From Intestinimonas sp. (GTDB lineage: Bacteria; Bacillota; Clostridia; Oscillospirales; Oscillospiraceae), in contig NZ_JAPFEA010000031.1 in assembly GCF_026169115.1 (NCBI RefSeq), positions 1 to 40,991 of the forward strand: a DNA stretch of 40,991 nucleotides. The letters run 5' to 3'. Position numbers and translations under genes: made by a program. The notes under the pieces were generated by a model that made no database searches, had not been told where the DNA came from, and was given only the letters and a program-made list of their open reading frames with translations. Shown here piece by piece: positions 7,561-16,365 of the stretch (the stretch's first letter is position 1; every line of letters starts with the position of its first letter).

Positions 7561-10043
7561 AGCTGGCTCAGCGGGCGTCGGCCAATCTGGGCCACAGCTA
7601 TGTGGGCACTGAGCATCTGCTGCTGGGCCTGGCCCGGGAGGGACAGGGGGTGGCCGCCCGGCTGCTTCTGGCCTCCGGCCTCACACCGCAGCGCCTGGAG
7701 GAGGAGGTGCAGCGCACATCCGGCAGCGGCAGCGCCGTCTCTCTCCCCCTCCACGGCCTGACGCCCCACTGCCGGCAGGCCGTGGAGCTGGCCGCCGCCG
7801 AATGCCTGCGCGCCGGCTCTCGCCGGGTGGACACTGAGCACCTGCTGCTGGGCCTTCTCCGCCTTGGAGAATGTACCGCCGCCCGGATCCTGGCCTCCAC
7901 AGGACAGCTGGGCAGGCTCTACACAGATATATGGAAGACACTGGGCGTGACTCCCGCCGGCTCCCTTCCCTGGGAAGGGACGGCCCGGCCCCGCCCGGAA
8001 CGAGATCACACAGAACGGGGCGAAAAAAAGCTGTTAGAACAATTTTCCAAGGATCTGACCCGTCTGGCCGCCGCCGGCAGCCTGGACCCGGTCATCGGGC
8101 GGGACAGCGAGCTGCGGCGGGTCATCCAGATCCTCTCCCGGCGGCAGAAGAACAACCCCGCCCTCATCGGAGAGCCCGGGGTGGGAAAGACCGCCATTGC
8201 TGAGGGACTGGCCCGGCGCATTGCCGCCGGCCAGGTCCCAGACTGTCTGCGCGGCAAGCGTCTGCTCTCCCTGGACCTCTCCGCCACTGTGGCGGGGACC
8301 AAATACCGGGGCGAATTTGAGGAGCGCATCAAGAACATCCTGTCCGAGGTCAGGCGGGCGGGGGATATCATTCTCTTTCTGGATGAGCTCCATACCATTG
8401 TAGGCGCGGGCAGCGCCGAGGGCGCCATCGACGCCGCCAATATCCTCAAGCCCGCCCTGAGCCGCGGGGACCTCCAGGTGATTGGCGCCACCACCCTGGC
8501 CGAGTACCGGAAGTATATCGAGCGGGACGCCGCCCTGGAGCGCCGCTTCCAGTCTGTTCTGGTCGAGGAACCCAGCCGCGCAGACGCTCTGGTCATCCTC
8601 CGGGGATTGCGCAGCCGCTACGAGGGACACCACGGGCTGACCATCTCCGATCAGGCTCTGGAGGCGGCGGTGGACCTCTCCTGCCGCTATCTCCCGGACC
8701 GCTTCCTCCCGGACAAGGCGGTGGACCTCATCGACGAGGCCGCCGCTCAGGTGCGGATCGGCGGTCTGGAGACGCCCCCCGCCCTCCAGGGTCTGGAAGC
8801 CCGGGCCTGTCAGGCCGCAGCCGCCCGGGAGACCGCCATCCGGGCCCAGAATTACGAGCAGGCCGCCATGCTTCGGGACGCAGAGCGGGATTTCCGCCGG
8901 GAGCTGGCGGTCCAGTGTCGTGCCTGGCGGCAGGACCACAGGAGCCGGCAGGTGGAGGCGGAGGATGTGGCCGCCGTGGTGGCCGACTCCACCGGTATCC
9001 CCATAAGCACCCTGACCCGGGCCGAGTCCGACCGGCTCCTGGCTCTGGAGGAGGAGCTCCACCGGCGAGTGGTGGGGCAGGATGCCGCCGTCTGCGCGGT
9101 GGCCCGCGCCGTCCGCCGGGGCCGGGCCGGTCTGAAGGAACCTGGCCGCCCCATTGGCTCCTTCCTCTTTCTCGGACCCACCGGCGTGGGCAAGACCGAG
9201 CTGTGCAAGGCGCTGGCCGCCGCTCTCTTCGGCACCGAGGAGGCCCTTCTCCGCTTCGACATGTCGGAGTATATGGAAAAGCACACCGTCTCCCGGCTCC
9301 TGGGCTCTCCCCCAGGCTATGTGGGCTATGACGAGGGGGGACAGCTCACCGAAAGAGTGCGGCGCAAGCCCTATTCCGTAGTCCTCTTCGACGAGCTGGA
9401 AAAGGCCCACCCCGACGTCTGGGGGATCCTGCTCCAGATCCTGGAGGACGGCACGGTCACCGACGCCCAGGGCCGCAAGGTGGATTTCCGGAATACGGTG
9501 GTGGTCATGACCTCCAACGCCGGGGCCCGGCGGCTCACCGCCAAAGGGGGCCGCCTGGGCTTTACCGCCCAGCCGGGGGCGGGCCGTCCGCCGGAGGAGC
9601 TCCGGCAGGCAGTTTTTGCCGAGCTCACGCAGATCTTCCGGCCTGAATTTCTCAACCGGGTGGACGAGATCATCGTCTTCCAGCCTCTGGAGCGCCCGGA
9701 GCTGCGGCGCATCGCCCGCCGGCTGCTGGACCAGCTGGGACATCGCCTGGAAGCACATCAGGTGGCCCTCCAGGTGAGCGATCAGGCCCTGGACCGTCTC
9801 ACCGATGCGGGCTTCGACCCGGAATACGGCGCCCGTCCCCTCCGCCGCGCCATCCGCACCCAGGTGGAAGATCCCATCGCTGAGCTGCTCCTGAGCGGCA
9901 GGCTCTCCGCCGGGGAGACCGCCATGGTCCTGGCCGGAGAAAATAAATTTCAAATTTTTTCGGCGCCCAGGGAACAAAATCCTGCGGCCTGCGTCCAAGG
10001 AGACTGTAACCAAAATAAAGCCAAAGGAGAATCACCCCAATGA
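7518..10043 (+). CDS. clpC: ATP-dependent Clp protease ATPase subunit ClpC
   Basis: This AAA+ unfoldase (841 residues as drawn) feeds proteins to ClpP. It has a double Clp_N repeat (GTEHLLLGL occurs twice), D1 with Walker A GEPGVGKT near residue 218, a UVR-like middle coil near 430-465, D2 with Walker A GPTGVGKT near 553, and a ClpP-docking loop motif LGF at about 680. No ATG, GTG or TTG lies in frame between the upstream stop (TGA 7509-7511) and the GTG at 7602, which is inside the conserved N-domain. The drawn start is ATC at 7518, 6 bases after GAGGTGA, giving the expected N-terminus ([10 protein letters not shown]). The stop overlaps the next ATG (ATGA at 10040). ctsR, mcsA and mcsB are absent nearby. 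Confidence 0.93.
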   Translation: MREDRFTQRAQAALKLAQRASANLGHSYVGTEHLLLGLAREGQGVAARLLLASGLTPQRLEEEVQRTSGSGSAVSLPLHGLTPHCRQAVELAAAECLRAGSRRVDTEHLLLGLLRLGECTAARILASTGQLGRLYTDIWKTLGVTPAGSLPWEGTARPRPERDHTERGEKKLLEQFSKDLTRLAAAGSLDPVIGRDSELRRVIQILSRRQKNNPALIGEPGVGKTAIAEGLARRIAAGQVPDCLRGKRLLSLDLSATVAGTKYRGEFEERIKNILSEVRRAGDIILFLDELHTIVGAGSAEGAIDAANILKPALSRGDLQVIGATTLAEYRKYIERDAALERRFQSVLVEEPSRADALVILRGLRSRYEGHHGLTISDQALEAAVDLSCRYLPDRFLPDKAVDLIDEAAAQVRIGGLETPPALQGLEARACQAAAARETAIRAQNYEQAAMLRDAERDFRRELAVQCRAWRQDHRSRQVEAEDVAAVVADSTGIPISTLTRAESDRLLALEEELHRRVVGQDAAVCAVARAVRRGRAGLKEPGRPIGSFLFLGPTGVGKTELCKALAAALFGTEEALLRFDMSEYMEKHTVSRLLGSPPGYVGYDEGGQLTERVRRKPYSVVLFDELEKAHPDVWGILLQILEDGTVTDAQGRKVDFRNTVVVMTSNAGARRLTAKGGRLGFTAQPGAGRPPEELRQAVFAELTQIFRPEFLNRVDEIIVFQPLERPELRRIARRLLDQLGHRLEAHQVALQVSDQALDRLTDAGFDPEYGARPLRRAIRTQVEDPIAELLLSGRLSAGETAMVLAGENKFQIFSAPREQNPAACVQGDCNQNKAKGESPQ

Positions 10044-10561
10044 AACGTATGCTGTCTCTTTCCCTGTCCGCTCTTCTGCTCCTCGCCGCCCTGGTGGGCT
10101 GCGGCGGCTCCGGCAACAACGCCGGCGGCGCTGACAAGACCCCCGAGGAATACACGGAGGCTTACAAGACCGCCATCGAGTCCGCCCGGGACGATGAGCT
10201 CAACAAGGTTGTCCCTGTCATCACCTCCACTGAGGACGACATGGCCGCCATGATCCTGCCCATGCTGGGCATCACCGAGGAAAATGCCGCCTCCTTTGCC
10301 GTGGCCATCTCCTCCATGAACATCAAAGCCTACGGCGTGGCCGCCATCCTCCCTGCCGAGGGCAAGAGCGAGGAGGTCCTGGAGGGCGTCAATGCCTTTG
10401 TGGAACTGCAGAAGCAGAGCTTCCAGCAGTATCTTGCCGATCAGTATGAGATCGCCAACGCCGCCAAGGTGGAGACCCTGGACGACGGCACCATCCTGCT
10501 GGTCATGTGCGAGGATCAGGACACCGTTCTGGAGGCCATCAAGACCTCTCTCAACGGCTAA
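10040..10561 (+). CDS. Small putative lipoprotein
   Basis: The 173-residue product has a lipoprotein signal ([21 protein letters not shown], Cys at 21) with a GGSGNNAGGAD linker. The mature domain is acidic, helical and unknown to me (NKVVPVITSTEDDMAAMI, VNAFVELQKQSFQQYL, LLVMCEDQDTVLEAIKTSL). AAAGGAG precedes the ATG, which overlaps the clpC stop, so translation is probably coupled to clpC. Similar small lipoproteins with a DUF4358-like layout are common in this family of bacteria, but I cannot confirm that assignment. Confidence 0.75.
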   Translation: MKRMLSLSLSALLLLAALVGCGGSGNNAGGADKTPEEYTEAYKTAIESARDDELNKVVPVITSTEDDMAAMILPMLGITEENAASFAVAISSMNIKAYGVAAILPAEGKSEEVLEGVNAFVELQKQSFQQYLADQYEIANAAKVETLDDGTILLVMCEDQDTVLEAIKTSLNG

Positions 10562-10581
10562 TATTTCCCAGTTAAACCAAT

Positions 10582-10620
10582 GCGGCCCCTTCCCAATTCG
10601 GGAAGGGGCCGCCGTTTTTT
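10582..10620 (+). terminator. Terminator of the clpC-lipoprotein unit
   Basis: A perfect 13-bp stem (10582-10594 with 10600-10612), a 5-base loop, then CG and six T's. It lies between convergent genes. Confidence 0.92.
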
Positions 10621-10626
10621 ATTCTT

Positions 10627-11637
10627 TTATCCCTTTTCAATGTCCAGGTTGGCATAGGCGTTCAGATCCAGCCCGCCCCGCCTGCCGGCCAGGTATTCAT
10701 AATAGCCCTGACAGCCGATCATGGCCCCATTGTCACCACACAGGGAGAGGGGGGGCAGATAGAGCTCCATGCCCGCGTCAGCGCAGGCCCGCTCCAGATC
10801 CCCCCGGATGCGGGAGTTGGCCGCCACGCCGCCGGCCACGGCCACCTTCCGGTACCGGCACAGTCTGGCCGCCTCCATGACCCGGGGCACCAGCATATCG
10901 CTGACCGCCCCGGCAAAGGAGGCCGCCAGCGCGGGCAGGTCCAGGGTCTCCCCCTTCTGCTGGGCGTTGTGGATGAGGTTGATGGCAGCCGTTTTCAGCC
11001 CGGAAAAGGACATGTCCATGGGGGCGTCGTGGACATGGACCGACGGGAAGGAATACTTCTGATCGTCTCCGCCCCGGCTCAGCCGGTCCATGGGCGCGCC
11101 GCCGGGGTAGCCGATGCCCAGCACCCGGGCCACCTTATCGAAGCACTCCCCCGCCGCGTCGTCCCGGGTGGCGCCCAGCACCTGCATTTTGGTGTAGTCC
11201 TTCACGTCCACGATGAGGGTGGTGCCGCCGGAGACGCACAGACAGACAAAGGGGGGCTCCAGGTCCAGGTGGGCGATGTAATTGGCCGAGATATGGCCCC
11301 GGACGTGGTGGACGGGGATCAGCGGCACACCCAGTCCATAGGCCGCCGACTTGGCAAAGTTGACCCCCACCAGCACCGCGCCGATGAGTCCGGGGCCATA
11401 GGTGACGGCCACAGCGTCGATGTCCCGCTTGCAGAGTCCGGCCTTCTGGAGGGCGGCGTCGGCCAGGCCGGCGATGGCCTCCACATGCTTCCGGGAGGCG
11501 ATCTCCGGCACCACGCCGCCATAAATGGCGTGCATATCCGCCTGGGAGGCGATGACGTCGGAGAGCACCTGCCGCCCGTCCCGGACCACGGCGGCGGCGG
11601 TCTCGTCACAGGAGGACTCAAAGGCCAGTATGTTCAT
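10627..11637 (-). CDS. tsaD: tRNA N6-adenosine threonylcarbamoyltransferase TsaD
   Basis: TsaD transfers threonylcarbamoyl from TC-AMP to A37 of ANN-decoding tRNAs (t6A), in complex with TsaB and TsaE. The 336-residue protein has the ASKHA-type start MNILAFESSCDETAAAVV, the metal-binding pair His111-x3-His115 in VHHVRGH, and CVSGGTTLIV. Length is standard. It is the last gene of the polA-GNAT-rimI-GNAT-XRE-tsaD operon, 4 bases after the XRE stop. In many Firmicutes tsaE, tsaB, rimI and tsaD are adjacent; here only rimI remains close. TcdA, which modifies the TsaD product, is encoded at 27652. Confidence 0.97.
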   Translation of the reverse strand: MNILAFESSCDETAAAVVRDGRQVLSDVIASQADMHAIYGGVVPEIASRKHVEAIAGLADAALQKAGLCKRDIDAVAVTYGPGLIGAVLVGVNFAKSAAYGLGVPLIPVHHVRGHISANYIAHLDLEPPFVCLCVSGGTTLIVDVKDYTKMQVLGATRDDAAGECFDKVARVLGIGYPGGAPMDRLSRGGDDQKYSFPSVHVHDAPMDMSFSGLKTAAINLIHNAQQKGETLDLPALAASFAGAVSDMLVPRVMEAARLCRYRKVAVAGGVAANSRIRGDLERACADAGMELYLPPLSLCGDNGAMIGCQGYYEYLAGRRGGLDLNAYANLDIEKG

Positions 11638-11641
11638 GGTA

Positions 11642-11905
11642 TCAGCTCTTTTCCTCGAAATTCAGCGTGGGGGCAGTCAAATCCGTGCCTTGCCGCCCCG
11701 GTCCCTCTGACCGCCCCACCAGATAGTCCAGCGACACACCGTAGAAGTCGGCGAGAAAAATCCAGCCCGCCAGCTTGGGCTCCCCCTCGCCCCGCTCGTA
11801 ACGCTGATACTGACGGGGTACGACCCCCATCAAAGCCGCCGCTTCCTCCTGGGTCAGACCCTTTTCTTCCCGCAGTTCTTTCAGTCGAATGGGTTGTGGT
11901 CTCAT
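11642..11905 (-). CDS. XRE-family helix-turn-helix protein
   Basis: The 87-residue protein is essentially one HTH_3 domain: LKELREEKGLTQEEAAALMG, then QYQRYERGEGEPKLAGWIFLADFYGVSLDYLVGR. A short variable tail follows. It is probably a DNA-binding regulator. It lies between a GNAT gene (23 bases away) and tsaD (4 bases away), so it is transcribed with them; no operator can be identified. Confidence 0.9.
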   Translation of the reverse strand: MRPQPIRLKELREEKGLTQEEAAALMGVVPRQYQRYERGEGEPKLAGWIFLADFYGVSLDYLVGRSEGPGRQGTDLTAPTLNFEEKS

Positions 11906-11928
11906 GTCACACCTCTCCCCAGACCACC

Positions 11929-12507
11929 TTACATCTTCTCAGGGATGTGGATGAACCTGTCGTAAAGCCAGGGGGTGAGCTCGTAGTGGTAGAGGCGCTG
12001 GTGGGCCTCCATGGCCTCCTCCTCGCTCTTGTCGCCATAGAGGAACATGGCGTAGCGCACGCCGTAGATCTCGGCCACATAGCTCAGGTCCTTGAAGCCC
12101 ACCCGGCGGTAGAAGGCCAGCCGCCGCCGGCGCAGGGCGTTTTCCTCCTCGGAAACGCTCTCGTCCTCGGCCTCGGCCTCCACCAGGATGCCCTCCACAT
12201 GGCTGTAATGGTCCATCAGATAGGCCACCATCACCGTGCCGATGCCCTGTCCCCGGGGCTTGCCCTGGCAGACCCCCAGGTAGTCCAGCAGCTCAAAGCT
12301 CCCCTCGGGGTCCTTCCACATCATGGCGTAGGCCATGAGCTCCTCTCCCCGGTAAAGGCCCCAGGGCTCATACCGCCCCGCATCGAGCAGCTTCTCCATA
12401 GCCGCCATGGGCTTGCGCTCCGCCGGCGGGAAATCCGGCGTCAGATGGTCCCGATAGACCAGGTGCAGGGCATCCAAATCCAGCTTTTTCAACTCATACT
12501 GTTCCAA
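11929..12507 (-). CDS. GNAT-family acetyltransferase, paralogue of the gene at 12967
   Basis: The protein (about 192 residues) is GNAT-like: LLDYLGVCQGKPRGQGIGTVM is the acetyl-CoA strand and loop, followed by EENALRRRRLAFYRRVGF. Only TTG codons are available as starts. The one at 12507 is 10 bases after GGAG; that at 12516 would leave just one base after the site. Its 5' end overlaps the rimI 3' end by about 14-23 bases. It is clearly related over its length to the other GNAT on the far side of rimI (shared AGRYE.WGL, LLDYLGV, EENA.RRRRL.FY). Substrate unknown. Confidence 0.82.
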   Translation of the reverse strand: MEQYELKKLDLDALHLVYRDHLTPDFPPAERKPMAAMEKLLDAGRYEPWGLYRGEELMAYAMMWKDPEGSFELLDYLGVCQGKPRGQGIGTVMVAYLMDHYSHVEGILVEAEAEDESVSEEENALRRRRLAFYRRVGFKDLSYVAEIYGVRYAMFLYGDKSEEEAMEAHQRLYHYELTPWLYDRFIHIPEKM

Positions 12508-12952
12508 TTCGATCAAACTCCACCGTCATTAAAATTGCGTCCTCATGGACTTCCGCATAGTAATTCTTCCTCCGCCCCACCTGCTGAAAGCCCAGCTTTT
12601 CATAGAGGGCGATGGCAGGGGCGTTGCTCTCCCGGACCTCCAGGGTGATAAAGGCCAGATTGGCCCGGCCGAACCGCAGAAAGGCGCCCAAAAGCTCTTC
12701 CGCCACGCCCTGGCGGCGATATTTGGGGGCCACGGCGATCTTCTCCAGACAGCCCTCGTCCAGGATCACCGACAGCTCGGCGTAGCCCAGCACCGTCCCG
12801 TCCTCCCCCTGGGCTGCGATCAGGGAGACGGCATCGTTGTAAAGTGCGTCGGCAAAGGTCTGCTCCGACCATGGCCGCTCAAAGCAGTCCCGTTCAATGG
12901 ACAGCACCCCCGCCAGATGGGAGCGGTCCATGGGGACCAGATCATAATGCAT
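12494..12952 (-). CDS. rimI: Ribosomal protein S18-alanine N-acetyltransferase RimI
   Basis: The 152-residue single-domain GNAT has the RimI hallmarks: ERDCFERPWSEQTF in the N-terminal region, EKIAVAPKYRRQGVAEELL as acetyl-CoA loop, and ESNAPAIALYEKLGFQQVGRRKNYY near the end. RimI acetylates the N-terminal alanine of S18. Linkage to tsaD in the same operon supports the call. AAGGAG overlaps the stop of the upstream GNAT gene, so translation is tightly coupled. Confidence 0.92.
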   Translation of the reverse strand: MHYDLVPMDRSHLAGVLSIERDCFERPWSEQTFADALYNDAVSLIAAQGEDGTVLGYAELSVILDEGCLEKIAVAPKYRRQGVAEELLGAFLRFGRANLAFITLEVRESNAPAIALYEKLGFQQVGRRKNYYAEVHEDAILMTVEFDRIGTV

Positions 12953-12966
12953 ATCTGCTTCTCTCC

Positions 12967-13554
12967 TTATCTCATCCAGGCCGGTGGACCGGGCGGCGTC
13001 TCATCCGGCCCCAGGGGGATGCGCACATCGGTCCGCTCTGGCCCGTAGATGGCCCGATGAAGGTCCATGACAAGCCCCAGATCTTCCGGCAAACTGGGCA
13101 AAAGCGTGGTAAAGCGCAGGCCACAGGTCGCCATATCGTAGGCCGGAACAAAACCGCACCGCTCATAGAACCTGAGCCTCCGCCGCCGAATGGCGTTTTC
13201 CTCCAGCCCGTCTCCCTCCGCCGGGCACTCCGCCTCGATCAGCAGCAGGGACCGGTCCCCCAGCTGCTCCGTCAGCATCCCGACGATCCTGCGGCCCAGG
13301 CCGCCATTCCGCCGGGCAGCGGTGACGCCCAAATAGTCCAGCAAAATACAGCGCGTGTCGGCAGGGTCCATCCACAGCGTGGCGTAACCCAACAATGCTT
13401 CCCCTTCAAACAGCCCCCATACTTCATACCTGCCAGCGGCCACCAGCGCCCTGATGTCGTTCAACGGTTTACATTCATTGGGCGGAAAAGCCTCCCGCAG
13501 CTCCCGATGATACCAGCTTTCCAGCCCTTCCCCTGCAATTTGTCGTAATTCCAT
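12967..13554 (-). CDS. GNAT-family acetyltransferase, paralogue of the gene at 11929
   Basis: The 195-residue product starts at MELRQIAGEG (ATG 13554), 10 bases after the polA stop and close behind a G-rich ribosome binding site. A longer frame reaching into polA is a shadow. GNAT features are LLDYLGVTAARRNGGLGRRIVGML and EENAIRRRRLRFYERCGF. It shares length and motif order with the GNAT at 11929, suggesting a duplication around rimI. The short N-terminal FPPNECKP motif corresponds to FPPAERKP in the paralogue. Substrate unknown. Confidence 0.85.
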   Translation of the reverse strand: MELRQIAGEGLESWYHRELREAFPPNECKPLNDIRALVAAGRYEVWGLFEGEALLGYATLWMDPADTRCILLDYLGVTAARRNGGLGRRIVGMLTEQLGDRSLLLIEAECPAEGDGLEENAIRRRRLRFYERCGFVPAYDMATCGLRFTTLLPSLPEDLGLVMDLHRAIYGPERTDVRIPLGPDETPPGPPAWMR

Positions 13555-13564
13555 AGGCCCCCCC

Positions 13565-16225
13565 TCAGTCCTTGGCCTCCGCCCAGCTCCGCCCGGCGGC
13601 GGAGTCGGCCCGCATGGGCACCGGAAGGGCCATGACCTCCTCCATCTCTCTGGTGAGAAGGGCCTTGACCTGTTCCACCTCGCCATCGGGGCACTCCACG
13701 ATGAGCTCGTCGTGGACCTGGAGGACCAGCCGGGCCGCCAGGCCCTCCGCCCGCAGCCGGTCCCGGACGTGGATCATGGCCAGCTTGATGAGGTCGGCGG
13801 CGGTACCCTGGATGGGCATGTTGAGGGCTACCCGTTCCCCAAAGGAGCGCAGGTTGAAGTTGGAGGACCGGAGCTCCGGCAGCCACCGCCGCCGGCCCAG
13901 GACGGTGGAGACATAGCCGTCGGCCTTGGCCTTCTCCACCACCTCCTTCATATAGTCCCGGACCCCATGGTAGGTGGCGAAGTACTTGTCCATATATTCC
14001 CTGGCCTCGGCCCGGGTGACCCCGATGTCCTGGGAGAGGGAGAAGTCGGAGATGCCGTAGACGATGCCGAAGTTCACCGCCTTGGCCCTCCGGCGCATCT
14101 CGTGCGTCACCAACTCTGTGGGCACCCCGAAGACCTGGGAGGCCGTCACGGTGTGGATGTCCTCCCCGCTCCGGAAGGCGGCCTGCATGGCCTCGTCTCC
14201 CGAGATACAGGCCAGCAGCCGCAGCTCGATCTGGGAGTAGTCGGCATCCACCAGCTGCCAGCCCTTGGGAGAGACGAACATCTTGCGCAGCTCCGCCCCC
14301 AGCTCCGTGCGCACCGGGATGTTTTGCAGGTTGGGCTCGGTGGAGCTCAAGCGCCCGGTGGCGGTAACGGTGTTCTGGAAGGAGGTGTGGATGCGCCCAT
14401 CGGCGGCAATGACCTTGGTGAGGCCGTCCACATAGGTGCTTTTCAGCTTGGCCAGCTGCCGGTAGTCCAGCACCGCCTCCACAATGGGGTGCTTGCCGCG
14501 CAGCTTCTCCAGCACCTCGGCGCTGGTGGACCAGCCGCTCTTGGTCTTCTTCACCGGGGGGAGCCCCAGCTTTTCAAAGAGGATCTTTCCGAACTGCTGG
14601 GTGGAGTTGATGTTGAAGGTCTCCCCCGCCAGGTCGTAGATGACGGCCTCGTCGGCCCGGATGCGCTCCTCCAGCATGTCGCCGAAGGCGGTGAGGGCCT
14701 GCCGGTCCACCAGCACCCCGGCGTGCTCCATCTCAGCCAGTACAGGGCACAGGGGAAGCTCTACTTCATAGAAGAGCCTGTCCATGCCCAGCTCGGTGAG
14801 CCGGGGGGCCATAGCCGCTTTCAGCGCGCCGATGAGGGCGCAGTGGGAGAGAAGTGCGTCCAGCGTCCCAGTCTCATCCCCCAGGGGGGAGAAGGCATCG
14901 GGCGCCAGATAGGTCTCCTTGGCCTTGGCCGTCTCATGGTTAAACCAGGTCACCGACAGCTTTTCCAGGTCATAGCTGCCGTCGGTAGGGGCCAGGAGGT
15001 AGGCGGCGACGGCGGTATCAAAGACGAAGCCGCCCCCCTGGATGCCCTCAGAGAGCAGCCGGGAGAGGAGGTTCTTCACATCGTGGGCGTTCTTCTTGAT
15101 GTCGGGGGCGAAAAGGGACTTCAGGGTGTCGTTGTACCCCTCCAGCCGGTCTGCCCGGAGCACGGCGGCCCGGCTGTCCTGCTCTGTCTCCCGCCACTCC
15201 ACCGCCACCACGTTCAAATCGGGGAGGGCCAGCACGTCCACGCTCTCCTGCTGCCGCCAGATGTTCAGCAGCTCCTCCGCCCGGGCGGGGTCGGTCACCA
15301 CCTCGCTGGTACAGGTACCGGCAAGCTGCTCCTCCTGCTGCACCTCCCCCTGGGGGGCCTTGAGGCCCATCTTGTCGATGAGCTTGTTGAATTCCAGCTT
15401 CAAAAAGAGGTCGTAAAGGGTCCCCTCGTCGGGCGCCTGCCGCAGGGCGTCTCCGGGGGTGAACTCCAGGGGGGCGTCGGTGCGGATGGTGGCCAGGTCG
15501 TAGGACATCCTGGCCTGGTCCGCCCCCTCCCGCAGCTTTTTCAGCACCGCCGGCTTGGCCTCCACGCCGTCCAGATCTGCGTAGATGGCCGCTACGCTGC
15601 CGTAGCGCTGGATGAGGTCCATGGCCGTCTTCTCCCCGATGCCCTTGACGCCGGGGATGTTGTCGCTGGCGTCCCCCATGAGGGCCTTGAGGTCGATGAT
15701 GTGGATGGGGTCGAAGCCGTAGACCTCCCGGAAGGCCGCCGGCGTCATGTCCTTTTCGGTGGTCTGGCCCATGCGGGTGGTGACCAGCTTGACCCGGGCG
15801 GTCTCCGTGATGAGCTGGAGGGAATCCTTGTCGCCGGTGACGATGACGGTCTCCCAGCCCGCCGCCGTATCCTTTACCGAGATGGTGCCCATGAGGTCGT
15901 CGGCCTCCCAGCCGTCCATCTCGTAACGTGGGATGTTCATGGCGGCGAGTACGTCCTTCAAGATGGGCAGCTGGGCGGCCAGTTCGTCGGGCATCCCCTT
16001 CCGCTGGGCCTTGTAGCCCTCGTAGGCCAGGTGCCGGAAGGTGGGGGCTTTTCGGTCAAAGCAGACGCACAGGGCGTCGGGCGACTCCTCTCCCACCAAC
16101 TTTTGGAGGATGGTGAGGAAGCCGTAGACGGCGTTGGTGGGGGTACCGTCCCGGGTGGTGAGCATCCGGATGCCATAGAAGGCCCGGTTGATGATGGAGT
16201 TGCCGTCGATGACCATGAGCTTCAT
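13565..16225 (-). CDS. polA: DNA polymerase I
   Basis: The 886-residue enzyme has an N-terminal 5' nuclease domain (MKLMVIDGNSIINRAFYG; DGWEADDLMGT near 104-114; GDASDNIPGVKGIGEKTA), a degenerate exonuclease-like middle domain, and a family A polymerase domain with motif A VDADYSQIELR (659-669), motif B RRRAKAVNFGIVYG (711-724) and motif C VLQVHDELIVE (834-844). The 3'-5' exonuclease D-x-E motif is missing (the corresponding strand reads VDVLALPDLNVVAVEW), so proofreading is probably absent, as in Bacillus and Thermus enzymes. GGAGGG precedes the ATG. First gene of the operon that runs to tsaD. Confidence 0.98.
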   Translation of the reverse strand: MKLMVIDGNSIINRAFYGIRMLTTRDGTPTNAVYGFLTILQKLVGEESPDALCVCFDRKAPTFRHLAYEGYKAQRKGMPDELAAQLPILKDVLAAMNIPRYEMDGWEADDLMGTISVKDTAAGWETVIVTGDKDSLQLITETARVKLVTTRMGQTTEKDMTPAAFREVYGFDPIHIIDLKALMGDASDNIPGVKGIGEKTAMDLIQRYGSVAAIYADLDGVEAKPAVLKKLREGADQARMSYDLATIRTDAPLEFTPGDALRQAPDEGTLYDLFLKLEFNKLIDKMGLKAPQGEVQQEEQLAGTCTSEVVTDPARAEELLNIWRQQESVDVLALPDLNVVAVEWRETEQDSRAAVLRADRLEGYNDTLKSLFAPDIKKNAHDVKNLLSRLLSEGIQGGGFVFDTAVAAYLLAPTDGSYDLEKLSVTWFNHETAKAKETYLAPDAFSPLGDETGTLDALLSHCALIGALKAAMAPRLTELGMDRLFYEVELPLCPVLAEMEHAGVLVDRQALTAFGDMLEERIRADEAVIYDLAGETFNINSTQQFGKILFEKLGLPPVKKTKSGWSTSAEVLEKLRGKHPIVEAVLDYRQLAKLKSTYVDGLTKVIAADGRIHTSFQNTVTATGRLSSTEPNLQNIPVRTELGAELRKMFVSPKGWQLVDADYSQIELRLLACISGDEAMQAAFRSGEDIHTVTASQVFGVPTELVTHEMRRRAKAVNFGIVYGISDFSLSQDIGVTRAEAREYMDKYFATYHGVRDYMKEVVEKAKADGYVSTVLGRRRWLPELRSSNFNLRSFGERVALNMPIQGTAADLIKLAMIHVRDRLRAEGLAARLVLQVHDELIVECPDGEVEQVKALLTREMEEVMALPVPMRADSAAGRSWAEAKD

Positions 16226-16266
16226 GGAAGTTCCCTCCGCGCTGCGTGAAAATTCAAGTATAGTAT

Positions 16267-16295
16267 AGTATATCAGCTTTCCGTCCCCAGGGCAA
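16267..16295 (-). promoter_or_regulatory. Promoter of the polA operon
   Basis: Read on the - strand: TTGCCC (16295-16290), 17 bases, TATACT (16272-16267), with further TATACT repeats just downstream. The -35 box abuts the T-tract of the preceding terminator. Confidence 0.6.
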
Positions 16296-16347
16296 GAAAA
16301 AGAGCGCGGCGCACGCGCCCCGTCGCTCCGGGGTACGTGCGCCGCGC
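16296..16347 (-). terminator. Terminator of the sigma/anti-sigma unit
   Basis: GCGCGGCGCACG (16304-16315) pairs perfectly with CGTGCGCCGCGC (16336-16347), with an inner CCCCG/CGGGG stem. On the - strand it is followed by CTCTTTTTC. Confidence 0.85.
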
Positions 16348-16365
16348 CGAGGGTCCTCCCCGCGC

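Noticed and set aside
10969-12648. A 559-codon frame on the + strand across tsaD, XRE and GNAT genes
   Set aside because: It is antisense to three well-supported genes and has no ribosome binding site.
13712-16249. An 845-codon open frame antisense to polA
   Set aside because: Shadow of GC-rich codon usage. The polA protein has all family motifs and the antisense frame resembles nothing.
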